Below, piece by piece: positions 1-12,968 of a stretch of DNA of 64,000 bases. The stretch is from Emydura subglobosa (lineage: Eukaryota; Chordata; Testudines; Chelidae): assembly GCA_007922225.1 (NCBI GenBank), contig ML679941.1:61289079-61353078 (forward strand). Direction: 5' to 3'. The stretch's first letter is position 1; every line of letters starts with the position of its first letter. Below the pieces are notes generated by a model. The model was not told the origin of the DNA. It saw only the letters and a list, made by a program, of their open reading frames with translations, and ran no database searches. The position numbers were made by a program, and so were the translations under genes.

Positions 1-2904
1 TTATTTTTATCCTGATAATGTTATAGAAGAACGGAGAAAGTAGGGAAGTGTAAAATACTCCATATTACTATTTGCCACATGTCCAAAGTTGAATTTGGTT
101 TTATCATTGAAAAGGCAAAACAGAATGCCTGAGTTTTGACAAACCCAAAGCTGAGCATCTCAGTCCATCTCTATGTATGCTCAGCGAAGCAAAAATACAG
201 CCTATGTGCACTTTCAGTGTAAGGGGAACAGAACTGTTTATAGTAAGACCCATGTTAAATGCCTTGAGTTTTTGCTTATCTGGATACAATTAAGGGGAGG
301 CAAAGAAGCTCTCTCTACCTCCAAAACAAAAGAACCGCAAACCTCTCACTCCCCACATAAGCTATGATAAGCTTAGCATCCTAGCATTTTTCCTTGAATC
401 TATAGCCAAACTGAACAATTATTTCAGTCATCATCAGCACAATGTGGCCAATGCTTAAATAGGGTCTGAGTTAGCTACTGTAAAATTCAGCAAAGGAAGA
501 AGAAAAGGAAGTAAGATCTTCAGCGATGTCAGACAAAAAATCGTAAAGTAAAAATAGATCTGGAAAGACAAGCTCTGAGCTTAAAAAGGAGGTGATCTCA
601 TTAGATGAATGAGTGATTGATCAGGAAGTGGGCCAGAAAGACACAGCTCTGAAGAGGGTTGAGAGTAAAGAAAAAACACAAATGGAAACTTGACAGACTC
701 AAAAACTGAAAGAAGAAATGTCGACAATACTGGAATGCTGAATGACGCGTATACATTCAAGAAACGCTGGAAAATGAGCCCTGACAATAGTTTGTCTTCC
801 CAGTAAATAGACTGGCCTAGTGTATATGTTCCAGTGAACATGGAATTCTTCAAAGAGATTTTAAAAAATTGAAATGGAAACTAAGCAGACTAAGGCTCCC
901 AGATCTAGCAGAAACTGAGGTCAGGCTCAGAGACCGCAGGTGCATTTATCTGCAGGAAAAAACTTGATCTGTAGTCTTTATAGGCTGTTCCTGCATATTA
1001 AATAGAAGAGTGATTATTTTAGAATTGCTTTTGGCCCACAAGTCACATTCTATGCACTTCTGTACTTCAGAATAGTTTCAGAGGAAGATACACTTTGTTT
1101 GTTTAATAACGGTCATTCTGTGATTGGACAGAAGTTAGGAGAGAAGTTGTAAATTGTTTTTAATGCATTGAATTTTCTTTGTGTAAATAGCTGAAGTAAG
1201 TATATGCAGCCAAAACATTGCTTTGCTATTGCATATTTCTTACATGAGACGATAACCCATCATGTCACGTTTATCATCATTGCATTGAACAAGAAAATTT
1301 AAAGTTTTATTTTCTCTCTCTGATCGTGAAATCTTAGAAAACAATACAAGTCCTTACAAGCATGTCTTATTCTCCTCCCTTTTCTCTTTCTAAATGGGTT
1401 CCATAATGGCACCTGCTGGTGATTACTAGATTTCAATATTGCTTCAAACTTCACTGTAGAATCTGCCCCTCGGAGTAAGAACTCATTGTTGTAAACTGAT
1501 TCCGTAGCGCAAAGATCATGGCAAGTGGTGTCCTTTTGTTTTTAATTTTCCCCCTGTGGGCAATTTGTTCCAATTAGTGCCTCAGATAGCAATTATTGCT
1601 GTACAGTACTCTCATTGTTATTCCAGTCTGGACCAGCTGACTCAAAATCACAGAATCCCATGTGTAATGGAACATACACGCTAGCCCAGCGCATTTTCTG
1701 TAAAGAAGACCTATTGTTAGGGCTCATTTTCCTCTGTTTTTTGAATGAAGTCTTTCTTTGCCCTCAGATTCCCCTTATCTGCGGTATAGATTAAGTTATT
1801 TTAAAAGCTAACCTTTCCCTGCTAAAATTGTGTATATACCTAAGGTATAGAGCAAAAGTACTTCAAATAATCTGTTTGGATGATTTATCTTTCCTTGTTC
1901 TGTCTGGGGTATATCCTGATCCCTTATTCACATCGACAAGCACTTTATTTCACAAGTGGGCCCACCCATTGACTTCAGTTGATGACCCAGGGAATACCAT
2001 ACTCTTTAATGTGAGTATGAGTACGTGAATCTCACCCACATCATAAACATACTCCAGTTGGGGGTTTTTTGGTCCCCATTTTCTTGAATAAAGAACACAC
2101 CAGCACAGGAACCGTCCATGTGTCAGATGTTCTCTAGCAATGTAAAAAATAAGAATTATTAACTTAGCTGATTCTGTGTCACAGTTTTAAAAATCAAGAT
2201 GTAACTTTGAAGAGAGGTTAGCTGCTCTGCAAAAACCAGCTTCTGAGTGGAAAACCTTAACCATGTTGTTGAGAATAAAAATAATCTCTTTGGAACTTTA
2301 TTTTTGGCATTTCACTTTGCTTCACTTCTTTCAAGGCAGAAGATGTACGATTTAATGCAGAGCTAATGATGATTAGGATAATTATTTTCAATACAAATAA
2401 TTATGAAAAATATGAATGCAGAAACGCAGCTGCTTATCTATTATCTGAAACTGTATAACATCACAGATTTTAATTTCCTGATGTTGCATTTCCCCATAAT
2501 TTCTTTGGCTGATAACAATGTTTAAAGATATTTCGTACATATCAAGTAATGAGAATTCTGCTAACCGAATTACCGTGTATTCATACTGGACCCTTTCCCA
2601 TAAATACTTACCAAGAAAGATTACTAAAGAAACCACTAACGACGGCATTTCAGAGCAGTAATTTATGAAAAGGTAAGCAACATTCATCTAATGTTCTGTA
2701 CATTTTATACCAGTTCAAAGGACCTGGTGTCCTTTTCTCAGCAGCTGTGATGGGACTGTATTCCCTTTCATTTTCTCTTTTCATTGAGGCTGGAATTTCT
2801 CTCTGGAATATTTTCCTTAAATGCAGATTTTAAGTGAGTCAACGGGTTGGCAAGCATGCTGCTTCCTGCAGCTTTATTAGCGAAGGGGGCTCCAAACACA
2901 GAAT
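1..2904. other. No gene recognised; AT-rich non-coding DNA
   Basis: All open frames are short (under about 100 codons), overlap on both strands and show no domain or motif I recognise. There are no splice-bounded conserved segments and no clear transposon ends. It is probably intergenic or intronic sequence with very old repeat remnants. Confidence 0.6.
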
Positions 2905-2975
2905 GTGATCCAAAGTTTATTGAGATCAATGGAAAGATTTCCATTGATTTCAAAGGCCTCTGGATCAGGCCAATA
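2905..2975 (+). repeat. Fold-back short repeat (ggatcaggcc family)
   Basis: The segment contains an inverted pair around 'atcaatggaaagatttccat' and ends in 'ctggatcaggcc'. The same pattern (TCAATGG arms and a GGATCAGGCC or complementary terminus) recurs in this window near 42.6 and 44.9 kb. It looks like a small palindromic MITE-like family. Family assignment is inference. Confidence 0.4.
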
Positions 2976-3273
2976 GTGAGTTAGTAAAAAGGACAATTAC
3001 ATTGTACAAGGAGTGTGGTCTTTGAGCAGAGTCAGATTTTTGTATATTGACTCCAGAGAAAGAAATTTGGATTCATCAGAGATTTGCCACTTGAGTCATG
3101 GATCAAAAGTTCATAGGTTCCAAATGTCACAAATAGCATCTGCCAACCCAACAAGGGATTTGGTGATTTATTATTAGAGGACTAATGTGCCCATTATGAA
3201 CTATCTAAACTGTGCATTATATCAACTATGGTAATGTAAACCTTCAAGGAAGCAAAATGAAAGATGCTGTAGG

Positions 3274-3848
3274 TGTCAGGCTCCGGGTTCTAGGTGGTCA
3301 GACCTGGTAGTTGGAGTGGTGGCTGAAGCCAGACATAGAGTCAGGACTGAGCCAAAGGCAGCACTGAAACCAGAGTCTAGGGACAAGGTGTGAATCAGAA
3401 CCGGGGTCAGAGTCCATAGGCAAGCCAAATCAGGATCGTAGTCAGGGTCCAGATGCAGACTGAAGGCTGAAGTCAGGCGGGAGTCAGTCTAAGAGTCTGG
3501 GGGCTCAAAATGCGATGTGCAGGGCTGGAACTGGTCATAAACAGGGCTGGAGCAGGGTCAGAATAGGGCACAGATGAGGCTGAAGCAGTTTGGATAAGGC
3601 TCAGCAAAGGCTGGGGCAGAAACAGGGACAGGATCTGTAAACCATGAGGCAGCAGGAGAGCTCCTAGCTGAGTGGGGCTGTTGCCAAGAATAACCTGCAG
3701 CTCTGGCAGCGAGGGTGAAATACTTGTACCCGGTCATCTGACTTGGGGCCTGCCCAGGGTAGCATGAAGTATGCCTGAGGGTGGAGTCACTGCAGGTTTT
3801 GCTAGAAGGGTGAGTCACTCTAGCTCCATGAGCATCCCTGGTTCAACA
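3274..3848 (-). mobile_element. Probable solo LTR (Gypsy-type), 575 bp
   Basis: On the plus strand the block begins TGTCAGGCTCC and ends GGTTCAACA, so both orientations give the TG...CA ends of an LTR. The plus strand is purine-rich with many degenerate 'ggtcag/agtc' repeats, so the complement shows the pyrimidine-rich CTGACTC pattern seen in reptilian Gypsy LTRs, which suggests minus orientation. Flanks are GTAGG (3269-3273) and ACAGG (3849-3853), a decayed 5-bp duplication at best. No internal coding region is attached. Confidence 0.5.
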
Positions 3849-4879
3849 ACAGGCTTAACTCACAATAGGAATCTTGTTTGAGTTTTCTTACTTCTGAGCA
3901 AATATCTCAAGGGTAACAATTTTTGTCTATGATTATTGTATTGCACGCACAGGTTACGACAAGGTTCATGGAATTTGTAGCAATTACAATTAGAAAAGAT
4001 AAGGCTGTCCAATCCTAAACATTCACATGGTGGTTACAGCTGTGCTTAAATCATTTAAGGATTCATTATATCTAAAACTACAGGTTTTTTTTTTAAATTA
4101 ACAAAGTAAATTTCCTAATGAAGAATCACTTCCCCCACCACTTAAATTTAGCCACCTCTGGAATAGAACGGGTGTGTAGTGAGACTATACACAACAGATC
4201 AGATCAAGAAATGAATACTGTATCAATCTGAAAAGACTGCATTTGACTAGTGCAGTGCTTCCTAGCAACCAGCTGGAGAATTTCTTTGATGACGCATAGG
4301 GAAGAGTGCAGCCTGCTGTGTCACCAACATTGCTCTCTGCAGCCCTCTGTGTTTTCCTTGGAGGATTCCCAACCAAGTACTGACCAGGCTCAACCCTGCT
4401 TATTTTAAGAGACCTGATATGTTCATAGGCCAATGCAGTATGGATTTAGGATACATTTCTGAAAAGATGCTATCTTTGTGTCACACTTATCCTGTCAAAT
4501 AGCTGCACTGCCATCACTACCATTATTTATCATTGCCTAGACTAGAGCCAGGGATTAACAGACAGAAAATATTCTCAGCATTTCAAACTGGCTCTGTGGA
4601 TGGATTATGGGAGATGGTTAAAGGGCAGTAAAAGAATTTAAACCAAATAACACACTGGAAGAAACACAGATTTCTAGAACTCGATAGCTGAAAGGTGCCC
4701 AAATTTTGCTTCTGCAAATTAAAAATTTGAAAGATCTCATCAAGAGAGGAGTGTTCTTAGCACATAACAGATACAAAATTAAAGTGGTTCTGCTTTTTTA
4801 TTCACTTGTCCCTAAATTTCCAGCGAGTGCTTGTGTCTGGAATCAGATTTTACACGTCACTAAAATTTTACATTATGTA
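3849..4879. other. No gene recognised
   Basis: This is AT-rich sequence between the solo LTR and a CR1 copy. Only short, unassignable open frames are visible. The exact 5' edge of the following CR1 is unclear because the CR1 is 5'-truncated and diverged. Confidence 0.5.
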
Positions 4880-6017
4880 GTATATCTTGACTTTAGTAAG
4901 GCTTTTTATACTGTCTCACATGACTGGCTCATAAAAAACAAGGGAAATACAACTTAGATGGAGCTACTATAAGGTGGATGCATAAACTGGTTGGAAAACT
5001 GTTCCAGAAAGTAGTTCAAAGTCAAACTGGAAGGGCATATCAAGTTGGGTCTCAAAGGGATCAGTTCTGGGTCTGGTTCTGTTCATGATCTTCATCAATG
5101 ATTTAGATAAAGGCATGGAGAGTACACTTACAAATTTTGCGGACAATACCAAGCTGGGAGGGGTTGCAAGTGCTTTGGAGGATAGGATTAAAATTCAAAA
5201 TGATCTGGACAAACTGGAGAAATGGTCTGAAGTAAATAGGATGAAATTCAATAAGGACAAATGCAAAGTACCCCACTTAGGAGGGAACAATCAGATGCAT
5301 ACATACAAAATGGGAAATGACTCCCTAGGAAGGAGTACTACAGAATGGGTCTGGGAGTCATAGTGGATCACAAGCTAAATATAAGTCAACAGTGTAACAC
5401 TGTTGCAAAAATTAAAAAAAGCAAACATCATTTTCCAATGTGTAGCAAGACATAAGAAGTAATTCTTCTGCTCTACTCTGCTCTGATTAGGCCTCAGCTC
5501 GAGTATTGTGTCCAGTTCTGGGTGCCATACTGTATCTCAGAAAAGATGTGGACAAATTGGAGAAAGTCCAGAGAAGAGCAACAAAAAATGATTAAAGGTC
5601 TAGAAAACATGACCTATGAGGGAAGATTGAGAAAATTGGGTTTGTTTAGTCTGGAGAAGAGAAGACTGATAGAGGACATGATAGTAGTTTTCAACTACAT
5701 GAAAGGTTGTTACAAGGAAGAGGGAGAAAAATTGTTCTCCTGAACCTTTGAGGATAGGGCAAGAGGCGATGGACTTAAATTGCAGCAAAGGCGGATTAGG
5801 TTGGACATTAGGAAAAAATTCCTAATTGTCAAGGTGGATAAGCACTAGAATAAATGGTCTAGGGAGGTTATGGGATCTTCGTCACTGGAGATTTTTAAGA
5901 GCAGGTTGGACAGACACCTGTCAGGAATGGACTAGATAATACTTATTCCTGCCTTGAGTACAAGGGACTGGACTAGAAGACTGCTCGAGGTCCCTTCCAG
6001 TCCTAAGATTCTATGAT
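4880..6017 (+). mobile_element. CR1 LINE, 5'-truncated, reverse transcriptase pseudogene
   Basis: This is the 3' part of a CR1 non-LTR retrotransposon. The frame near 4885-4915 encodes [13 protein letters not shown], the RT palm motif in which the second Asp of the family's SKAFD is Tyr. The frame at 5085-5363 has FINDLDKG followed by FADNTKLGG, where the catalytic FADD has become FADN. A further C-terminal frame lies at 5522-5743. Stops and frameshifts separate the three blocks, so it is inactive. The 3' UTR ends with the CR1 hallmark 'gtcccttccagtcctaag' and 'attctatgat' near 6017. It is more diverged than the copy at 36.4 kb, so probably older. No target duplication is expected for CR1. 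Confidence 0.9.
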
Positions 6018-9000
6018 ATGCTCATGACAGTGTTTTCATGTTGGCAGGTTTGATCAGCAGCTTTTTCTATTACATTACTAAACTAGGGAAGTAAATATTA
6101 TACTGTGCATTGTTAAAAGTTTGAATACACCCAATCCAATGTATGAAACAGGAATTGTCTTTTGTATTGCAGTCACATTTATCTTTGTATTTTCTCTTTA
6201 GACCTAAATCTAAACATCTCAATGGGACTACTGGTGGAGTAAAGACTTCATGGTGAGTAGAGGTGGCAAAATCTGCTCTCTTGTAAGCACAAACAAACCA
6301 ACAAATCAAAAGAAAAGGAACCTAATAAAAAAACCCTCATCTTTTTTTCCCTTCCCCATAGACATATTACAAATACTATAGTTATCAGATGCCATAAGGG
6401 ACACCAATTCAACCACTGTCTCATAAGAAGTTATCTGGGTATCATTTAGTCAGTTTGTTGCAACAGACAAGCAGACATATTCCCCCAGAAGAGTAATAAA
6501 ATGCAATGGACTTACGTAATTCTGAGATGGTGGGATGTCATAGATTCACTTGGAGAAAAGTTGGCGAGATAGGATTTGAGTTTAATGGTCTGAAGATATA
6601 ATACACTATAGACTCTATGGACTTACAATTACTTATACTTATATAATGTGTGCTTGGAATGATAAAAATAATGTTTATATACACACACCTATATGGGGTC
6701 TTACAGATTGTGCTGAACAAAATAATGTTTGAATATTTCAGAGCCTAATGGATAATACTCTCTTATATACTGAAAATATTTACCGGTAAATACTTAAAAA
6801 ATATGTTAAGCTTCCCTGACAAACACATCACTGCTGACTTTTTACAACTCTGCCAGTTTAGACTCTGGCTGACTTGCTTTTCTGAAATGTTTCAGCTGCG
6901 TTTCTTTTAAGACATAACATATTTTTTACTTGCAAATAGTATTTTCCTAACTTGATCAGTCTACATATACTGGAATTTTGGCTACATCACAAGAGGAAAC
7001 TTCTCTGGCTTGAATCCTGACTTCCCCTTTATAGTCACTGCCTTGGCACCTAGGAGCAAAATATTCGAGCAACAGAAAGTGAGAGATGCACCTGAAACAA
7101 AATATAGTGTCTAGAAGGAATAAATAAAAGGAAAGGGTCCAGACTTGTCAGATCCATTGGCAGATATCCCCATTTGGATACCAACGAGATGCAAACTGAT
7201 TGAAGGTGACACTACTGACTAGTAAACAACGTGCTTCATCAACCTATCTACTAGATGGTTTAAACTTCTTGCTAAAGTCAGGCAACTCTTAGGACAAATA
7301 GATATTTTTCCACTCACAGAAACAGGAGACTATTATGTGACCAGCCTGTCACTCTAGAGGCCCCATGCTATGTCTGTTCAGAGAAATGTACTACACTTGA
7401 ATTGTCTGCATGAATCCTAATAGGTTTCCACAGTTGAACACCCCTGAAAATAAGCATATCAGAGCTCATCTCCCGGTTCTGAGTTTAAGTATATTTGAAG
7501 TAGAGCTTTTAGGGCAAACCCATTGCCTTTTGCTATCTAACACCTCACAAAAAGTCACCTACCTGGATAGACTGACCAGTGCCTCTAGTGACTACTGCTG
7601 ATAGTACCAGTATGTTGGAGGGAAGAGGTAGGCTAGTCACTATTTGCAGCCACCAGGTGTCTGACATACTAGAGATTAGAATACAACTGCCCCGAGTAGT
7701 GGCACAGTGAGCATTGTCATGTACAGCTTGGAGCTCGAATGAGTTTAGTGAATGACCAAGAGGCAGGACTACAAAGGTATTTAGATGCCTAACTCTCATT
7801 GAAAGAAATGGGTGTTAGGCACTAATACCTTTTGGGGATATGGACCCAGAAGGATAAGGAGTGAAAGCGATGCTCAAACAAGAATTCTTTGATTTATGTG
7901 GTCTCCTTGGCCAAGAGAAAGTTGTGTTTGGTCTGGAAATGCTCTCTCAGATTGAAGCTCTGAGTCAGTATCATGAGTCTAATTGCTGGATTAAGTCTGC
8001 TGTTTTGCCACAGCCAGCTGGCCTTTCAGAGGAAGCAGCCCTAGCTGAGCTAATGATTCAAGAGAGGAGTTGCTGTCACTCATTTCTCAAGTGGGCAGCC
8101 ACTACCACCATTAATTTTGTGAAGATCCTGGTGGGGTCATAATTAATCCAAAGAGGTGAGCATATTATAGGCAAAACCTGAGGAATTTTTGGTATTGATC
8201 CATTATTAAATATAGTCAGGTCTGCTAAGGCTAGATAAATGCTCTTGGCTGACGAAGGTGCTAATCCCATCGTGGAATGCATGGACACAATTTACTAGTT
8301 TAACCATTTCAGGACCAGAACTGTGGCATATCATCTTGCCCTTTCGTTGTCAATGGTCTGTGAATCTCTAATCTGAGGGGAAATGAGTTATGGCATATAT
8401 TTGTTTCTTAGATAACTTGCAGTCTCTGGGTTCTTTTCCAGAACATCTTCAGAGTGAAGGGAGGTCAATTTGAGTCAGAGAATAGTCACAGAACTTTATT
8501 AAAAGTCTCTGGGAAATTGCTGATTGCCTGCAGCTGTCTCCTCTCTACTATGGCTCTTCCACTCTCTGGAGTGAGCAAATCCACCTTGATAGCTCTGCCT
8601 AGAGCCAAATCTTGTGTTTAATTAGCAAAAGGAAAAGATAAAGCAAAAATTAGACCTGTAAGTTCTGGAAGTAAAGTACTTATGGTTTTGGGTTTTTTTT
8701 TTTGAAAGCTGGTATAATATTTGTGTTCTCAGCTAAGTCTTTGAGCTCATGTTCTAGCATGTCTCCTAGCAGCTGAGTAGTAATGAGTTCTGGACAGGGC
8801 AGTATGTGTGGACTAGTCTGAATCAGCCCAAGGAAACGGATTAATATAGAAAGCGACAGGGAAAAAAGGTATTTCAAGACCAATGTTTGGCACTAAACCC
8901 AAGAGGGACCTTATTATAACAATGTGTTTTAAAGTGGTTCCTTTTTGGCATTCACTAACTCTTTTAAAGCTGAAACACTGCATAAAAGCTTTTAAAATTA

Positions 9001-10424
9001 AAGATACATATTCAGTTTTATGAAGAAGGATTACACTATTAAAAACCAGAATATATGGCACTGTTCTTAAACAAATTATTCAGCAAGGATTACAGGACCG
9101 TTTTAGGTGTCTGTATTAAATATGTTATCACTCCCTCAACTCTTCAGTCTTACTTAATTGGATTGTTCTGCTTATGCAGTACAGTGAAAGCTCTAAATAA
9201 AGAGGGCCTTAAGTAGTCAATTATACACAACATTAATATTAAACAACTAACAATTAAAATTACACATAACACAAAAACTTGAAACAAATATAACCATCTC
9301 TCTCAAATGCAATCAACAATAGCTAGGACAGGAGGTCCAGGCTACAATTATTTAGCTCAACTGGACTATATACTGTAGCAGTTTTAAATAATCTCAAAAT
9401 TAATTACGAAGGCAACAATATTATGTGCTGGCCTTGCTGCTATCACTTGGTTTATTCTTGCAGGCTTACTTTTATTTTGCTTTATAAACATGAATTAAGC
9501 TGCAGCAAGTAATTGCTGAATACAAAATACTGTGTGTAGAAAAAAGTGATCAACATTCAAAGATTTTGCAAATAATCATGATAAAGTTGTAATAATTATT
9601 AACATTCACTGACATCTATGTTTGTTTTCATGGTGTCAATTTTGTATGGAAGAAATAAAAGATAAGTGTTACTATGCAAAGTTAGAAATATTTTGTTATT
9701 TAATCCTAAACTAGATATTAAATCATTTTGGCAGGAGAAATAACCTTGTGTTCAATGGCAAGGATACTATTTGTGATTACTTTCTTCTATAATACAATGG
9801 CTATTGCAAAATAATTGAGGTTTTTTGTTTTTCAGTGTGAATAGAGGACAAAAACACCTGCTGAAAAAAAGCAGACTCACCAGTAAATATCAGTTAGTGT
9901 TAAGACCTGACTACATAGATTCCAGTCCTTGCAACACTGGTCACCCCTCTTCAGCCTCACACTGGGCTGCACAACAGTTGCAGGTAAATGCCAACGCACA
10001 ACGTAGTCGTACACTGGAGCTGCAGATGTGATTCTCAGCTTATGTAGTTATACCTACACTAGCTCTGATTGAGCTTGTGTGCTAAAAACATAAGTGTCGC
10101 CATTGCGGTGCAGGAAGCAGGAGGGGCTAGCTGCTCTGAGTATGATCCCGTCTGAAATTCTATGTATGTACTAATCTAAACAGAAAAAACAACAGAAGCC
10201 TTGAATTGTCTGGAAACTAAAAAGTTATCTATGTTAGAAACGCTGCCCTAGTTTAACTAAAATAATTCAAAATCAGTCTTGTTAAATTGGTGCAAACCTT
10301 TAATGTAGATGATGTATTTACTGACTTAAACTTGGCTTAAATTTGTTTAGCTTGCATTGGTAAATTACCACATTAAACTAAACTTATTTAAGTGCAGGTT
10401 AAACTGGTTTAATTACATCTACAT
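6018..10424. other. No gene recognised; AT-rich non-coding DNA
   Basis: No frame longer than about 93 codons and no domain match is visible on either strand. Patches such as 7540-7810 may be old repeats but have no ends I can define. The region 9200-9800 is strongly AT-rich. Confidence 0.55.
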
Positions 10425-10515
10425 TTTTTATTGTGGTAGCACCTAGGAGCCCCAATCATAGACCAAGCCCCTATTGTGTAAGGTGCTGGACAAATACAGA
10501 TTAAAAGACGCTCCA
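10425..10515 (+). repeat. Interspersed repeat, family A (copy 1)
   Basis: It carries 'ggtagcacctaggagcccc' followed by a segment related to 'catagaccaagcccctattg' and 'gtgctggacaaatacag'. The same order of motifs is found at 27.6 and 59.6 kb, and inverted at 15.6 and 53.6 kb. Recurrence inside the window shows it is a repeat. I recognise it as a common reptilian interspersed element but cannot name the family safely. Confidence 0.6.
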
Positions 10516-11484
10516 ACATTAGGAATTTGCACTAGTTTAGATCAATTTAAATTGGTTTAGTTAAACAAGCACATCTTTTCTAATGTAGACAAGGCCTAAA
10601 TGGCAAAAAACTGTAAGTCCTAAAATATAATGCTAGCCAGTCACATCCTTTGCAGGAATTAAAATGTAAACAGTGTATTTCGTTTGATAAGACATGGGAC
10701 CAAGCTGCAAAGGACAGATCCAGATCAACATCTAAGCTTCTCAAGTTCAGCTGTTTGGATCCAGGGTTTGCTTTGGCCCTCTATAAATATAAAAGCTGAC
10801 TGCAAAGTTTAGATTTGGATGTGAGCTTTCCAAAATGTGAGGGTGTTGTTATCTGTGATTTAGTTGAGGCCCACATTTCCATTTGAATTGCCATCAGAAC
10901 ACACAAGGCATACTCTATTAAATGGAAAAGTTAAATATTCTTCTAGTTGGGCAAGATACTGACAGTTAGGAAGAAATCCAGATGCCACGCACATGGGATA
11001 AACTTCTGTAAACATGTTCTACACTTCAGCAAAAAAGTAAATGTCAAGGTAAGCTTAGCAAGCAACAAGGAAGTATGCATCATGTTCCTCCAGTTTAATT
11101 TCAAAGATGCAATCTTCTACCCTCCTCAGTACTGTGTTCACAAAACTGACACTGCTTCTGCTCCTTAATGGGAAACGCAATTCAAACACTCTGGAGAAAT
11201 GGTTTACAGAAGCCCCAAAGTCATTTTTCACCTATACTTTGTTTTCATTACCAAAATCTGGAAGGAGTAAGTTTCCATAAGAAGCAATGAATGTAAAATT
11301 GTCTAACCAAAATGTTAAACATGGATATGTGAAAAACAAACTCCACGCCCCATTCTCAGGCAATATATTTAAATTAAAATACAAAACTGTTTAACTTCAT
11401 AAGACACCTCTTGTTCAGCACTTATGGGTCTCTACCAAATCCAAGGGCCAAATTCAGTACTGTTGGTTTTGAGGTAGGGAAATA
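10516..11484. other. No gene recognised
   Basis: AT-rich sequence. The segment around 10525-10600 ends in 'aatgtagacaaggcct', resembling the terminal motif of the Harbinger-type MITEs seen elsewhere in the window, so a MITE remnant is likely. Confidence 0.4.
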
Positions 11485-11825
11485 TTATCTCCATTTTGTA
11501 AAGGGGAAACTGAGGCAGAGGCTCTAAGGCCAATATTTTCATAAATAGCAACTGATTTTAGCAGACAATTTTTGGGTAGGTAAAATGAGACATCTTGAAA
11601 ACTGACTTTAAGAGGTGCTGAGTACCCACAACTCTGATTGAAATCCATGGGAGCTATGGGTGCTCAGCACCCCTGAAAATCAGGCTGGACACTCAATCTC
11701 AGGCTGTCACCCAGCAATTAAGGCCACTTGTGAAAAGACTTGAACAAATTCACACATGATGGCTGTGACAGAGCCAAGAATAAAATCCAGGTCTTCTGGC
11801 TCCCACTCCTGTGCTTTTACTATGT
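11485..11825 (+). repeat. MIR-like SINE interrupted by a fold-back element
   Basis: The left part (about 11485-11535) reads 'ttatctccattttgtaaagg' followed by a 'gggaaactgaggcagag' stretch, the conserved MIR core. The right part (about 11705-11825) reads 'aaaatccaggtcttctggct' followed by 'cccactcctgtgctttta', the MIR 3' half. Between them lies a separate segment with inverted pieces ('caatattttcat' / 'ctgaaaatcagg' and 'ggtgctgagta' / 'gggtgctcagcacc'), interpreted as a fold-back MITE that landed in the SINE. Family names come from memory of consensus sequences. Confidence 0.55.
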
Positions 11826-12520
11826 AATTATCATTCCTCCCTGATGCTAGCAATTAGTGAGTATTTTCCTGCCACCTACAGGTAAAAGGTGTGTAACATA
11901 TATTTGTTGTCCAACTCCTCCCTACTTCCTCCTTGATTGTTAACTTGACTGTAACCTTATTTTATATTTTTCAGGCATGACTAGTTTTCTCCATGGATCT
12001 GAGGTCCACGTATGATGTGATCAAGAAGGCAGAACAATAATTCTAATAGTTTACAAGTGTTTCAGATAAGTCAATCAGTGGTTTATGTAACTCAAATCAC
12101 CATAATTAAAAGAGCTACGGGATGGTTTTCTTTTGTCTAATTAACTGAGAGGCTGCAATTTCTGTTTCTGAATTACATTTTAGAAAGGACAACAGATGCA
12201 GGGCATTTAAAAGTACAGAAAACAATTTTACACTCCCAATTTATCAGGATTATGGGATTTTTCTATTTTTTATTTAGGATTTTTATACAAATGAGTTGCA
12301 GAATGCCAGATATTAAATTAATGTTATGCTCTGGGCCTGATTGTGCAACTCTTACTCATTCAACTACTAACATTTGAGAACTCAGTGCAATTGCTCCCAT
12401 GATTATGTGCTGTTCTGAATGATTAAGCACTGCAGAATCTGGCTCTGTGAGTGTGTGTGGTTTTTTGTTTGTTTGTTTTTTATGTAGAAAATTTCTACCT
12501 ATTCCACATGCTGTCTATAT
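11826..12520. other. No gene recognised
   Basis: AT-rich spacer with a short TG/TTTG-rich patch at about 12450-12480. A weak fold-back remnant beginning 'gggcctgatt' is at about 12330. No coding signal. Confidence 0.5.
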
Positions 12521-12968
12521 CAAAGGTGGCCAAACTGTGGCTTGGGAGCCACATGTGGCTCTTTTATAGTTAAAGTGTGGCTTACAGAGCCCTCCACACC
12601 ACGCCCCACACACACACATTCTCCACCTACCAAATTAGGGTGGGGAATTCGGGCCTACAGCCCTGTGGCGGGGTGGTGAGGCTCAGGGTTTCTGCTCCAT
12701 GGAGCGCGCCTGCCGGGGCTTCAGCACTGCAGGAAGGAGGTTCTCGGGGCTTCTGCCCCATGGGAGGCACCTGCTGGGGCTCGAGACTTCAGCAGAAGCG
12801 CCCCAGTAGGCAGTACTCCCAAACCCTGGCAGGCACACCTCGCAGGGCAGAAGCTCTGAGCCCCACCACAGGGCTGAAGCCATAAGGCCCGGCAGGTACG
12901 CCCTGGCTCTCAAACTTTTGAAGATGGTTGTATGCAGCTCAGAGAGTCAGTAAGTTTGGCCACCCGTC
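12521..12968. mobile_element. hAT-type MITE, 448 bp
   Basis: Terminal inverted repeats are visible: the left end CAAAGGTGGCCAAACT matches the complement of the right end AGTTTGGCCACCCGTC. The inserted block is flanked by imperfect 8-bp direct repeats, GTCTATAT (12513-12520) and ATTTATAT (12969-12976), with 6 of 8 matching, as expected for hAT targets. The interior is much more GC-rich than the surroundings and produces spurious open frames on both strands. There is no transposase, so it is non-autonomous. Confidence 0.75.

Noticed and set aside
5085..5363. Host gene with reverse-transcriptase-like domain
   Set aside because: The sequence is plainly CR1 with a mutated FADD box and a CR1 3' end.
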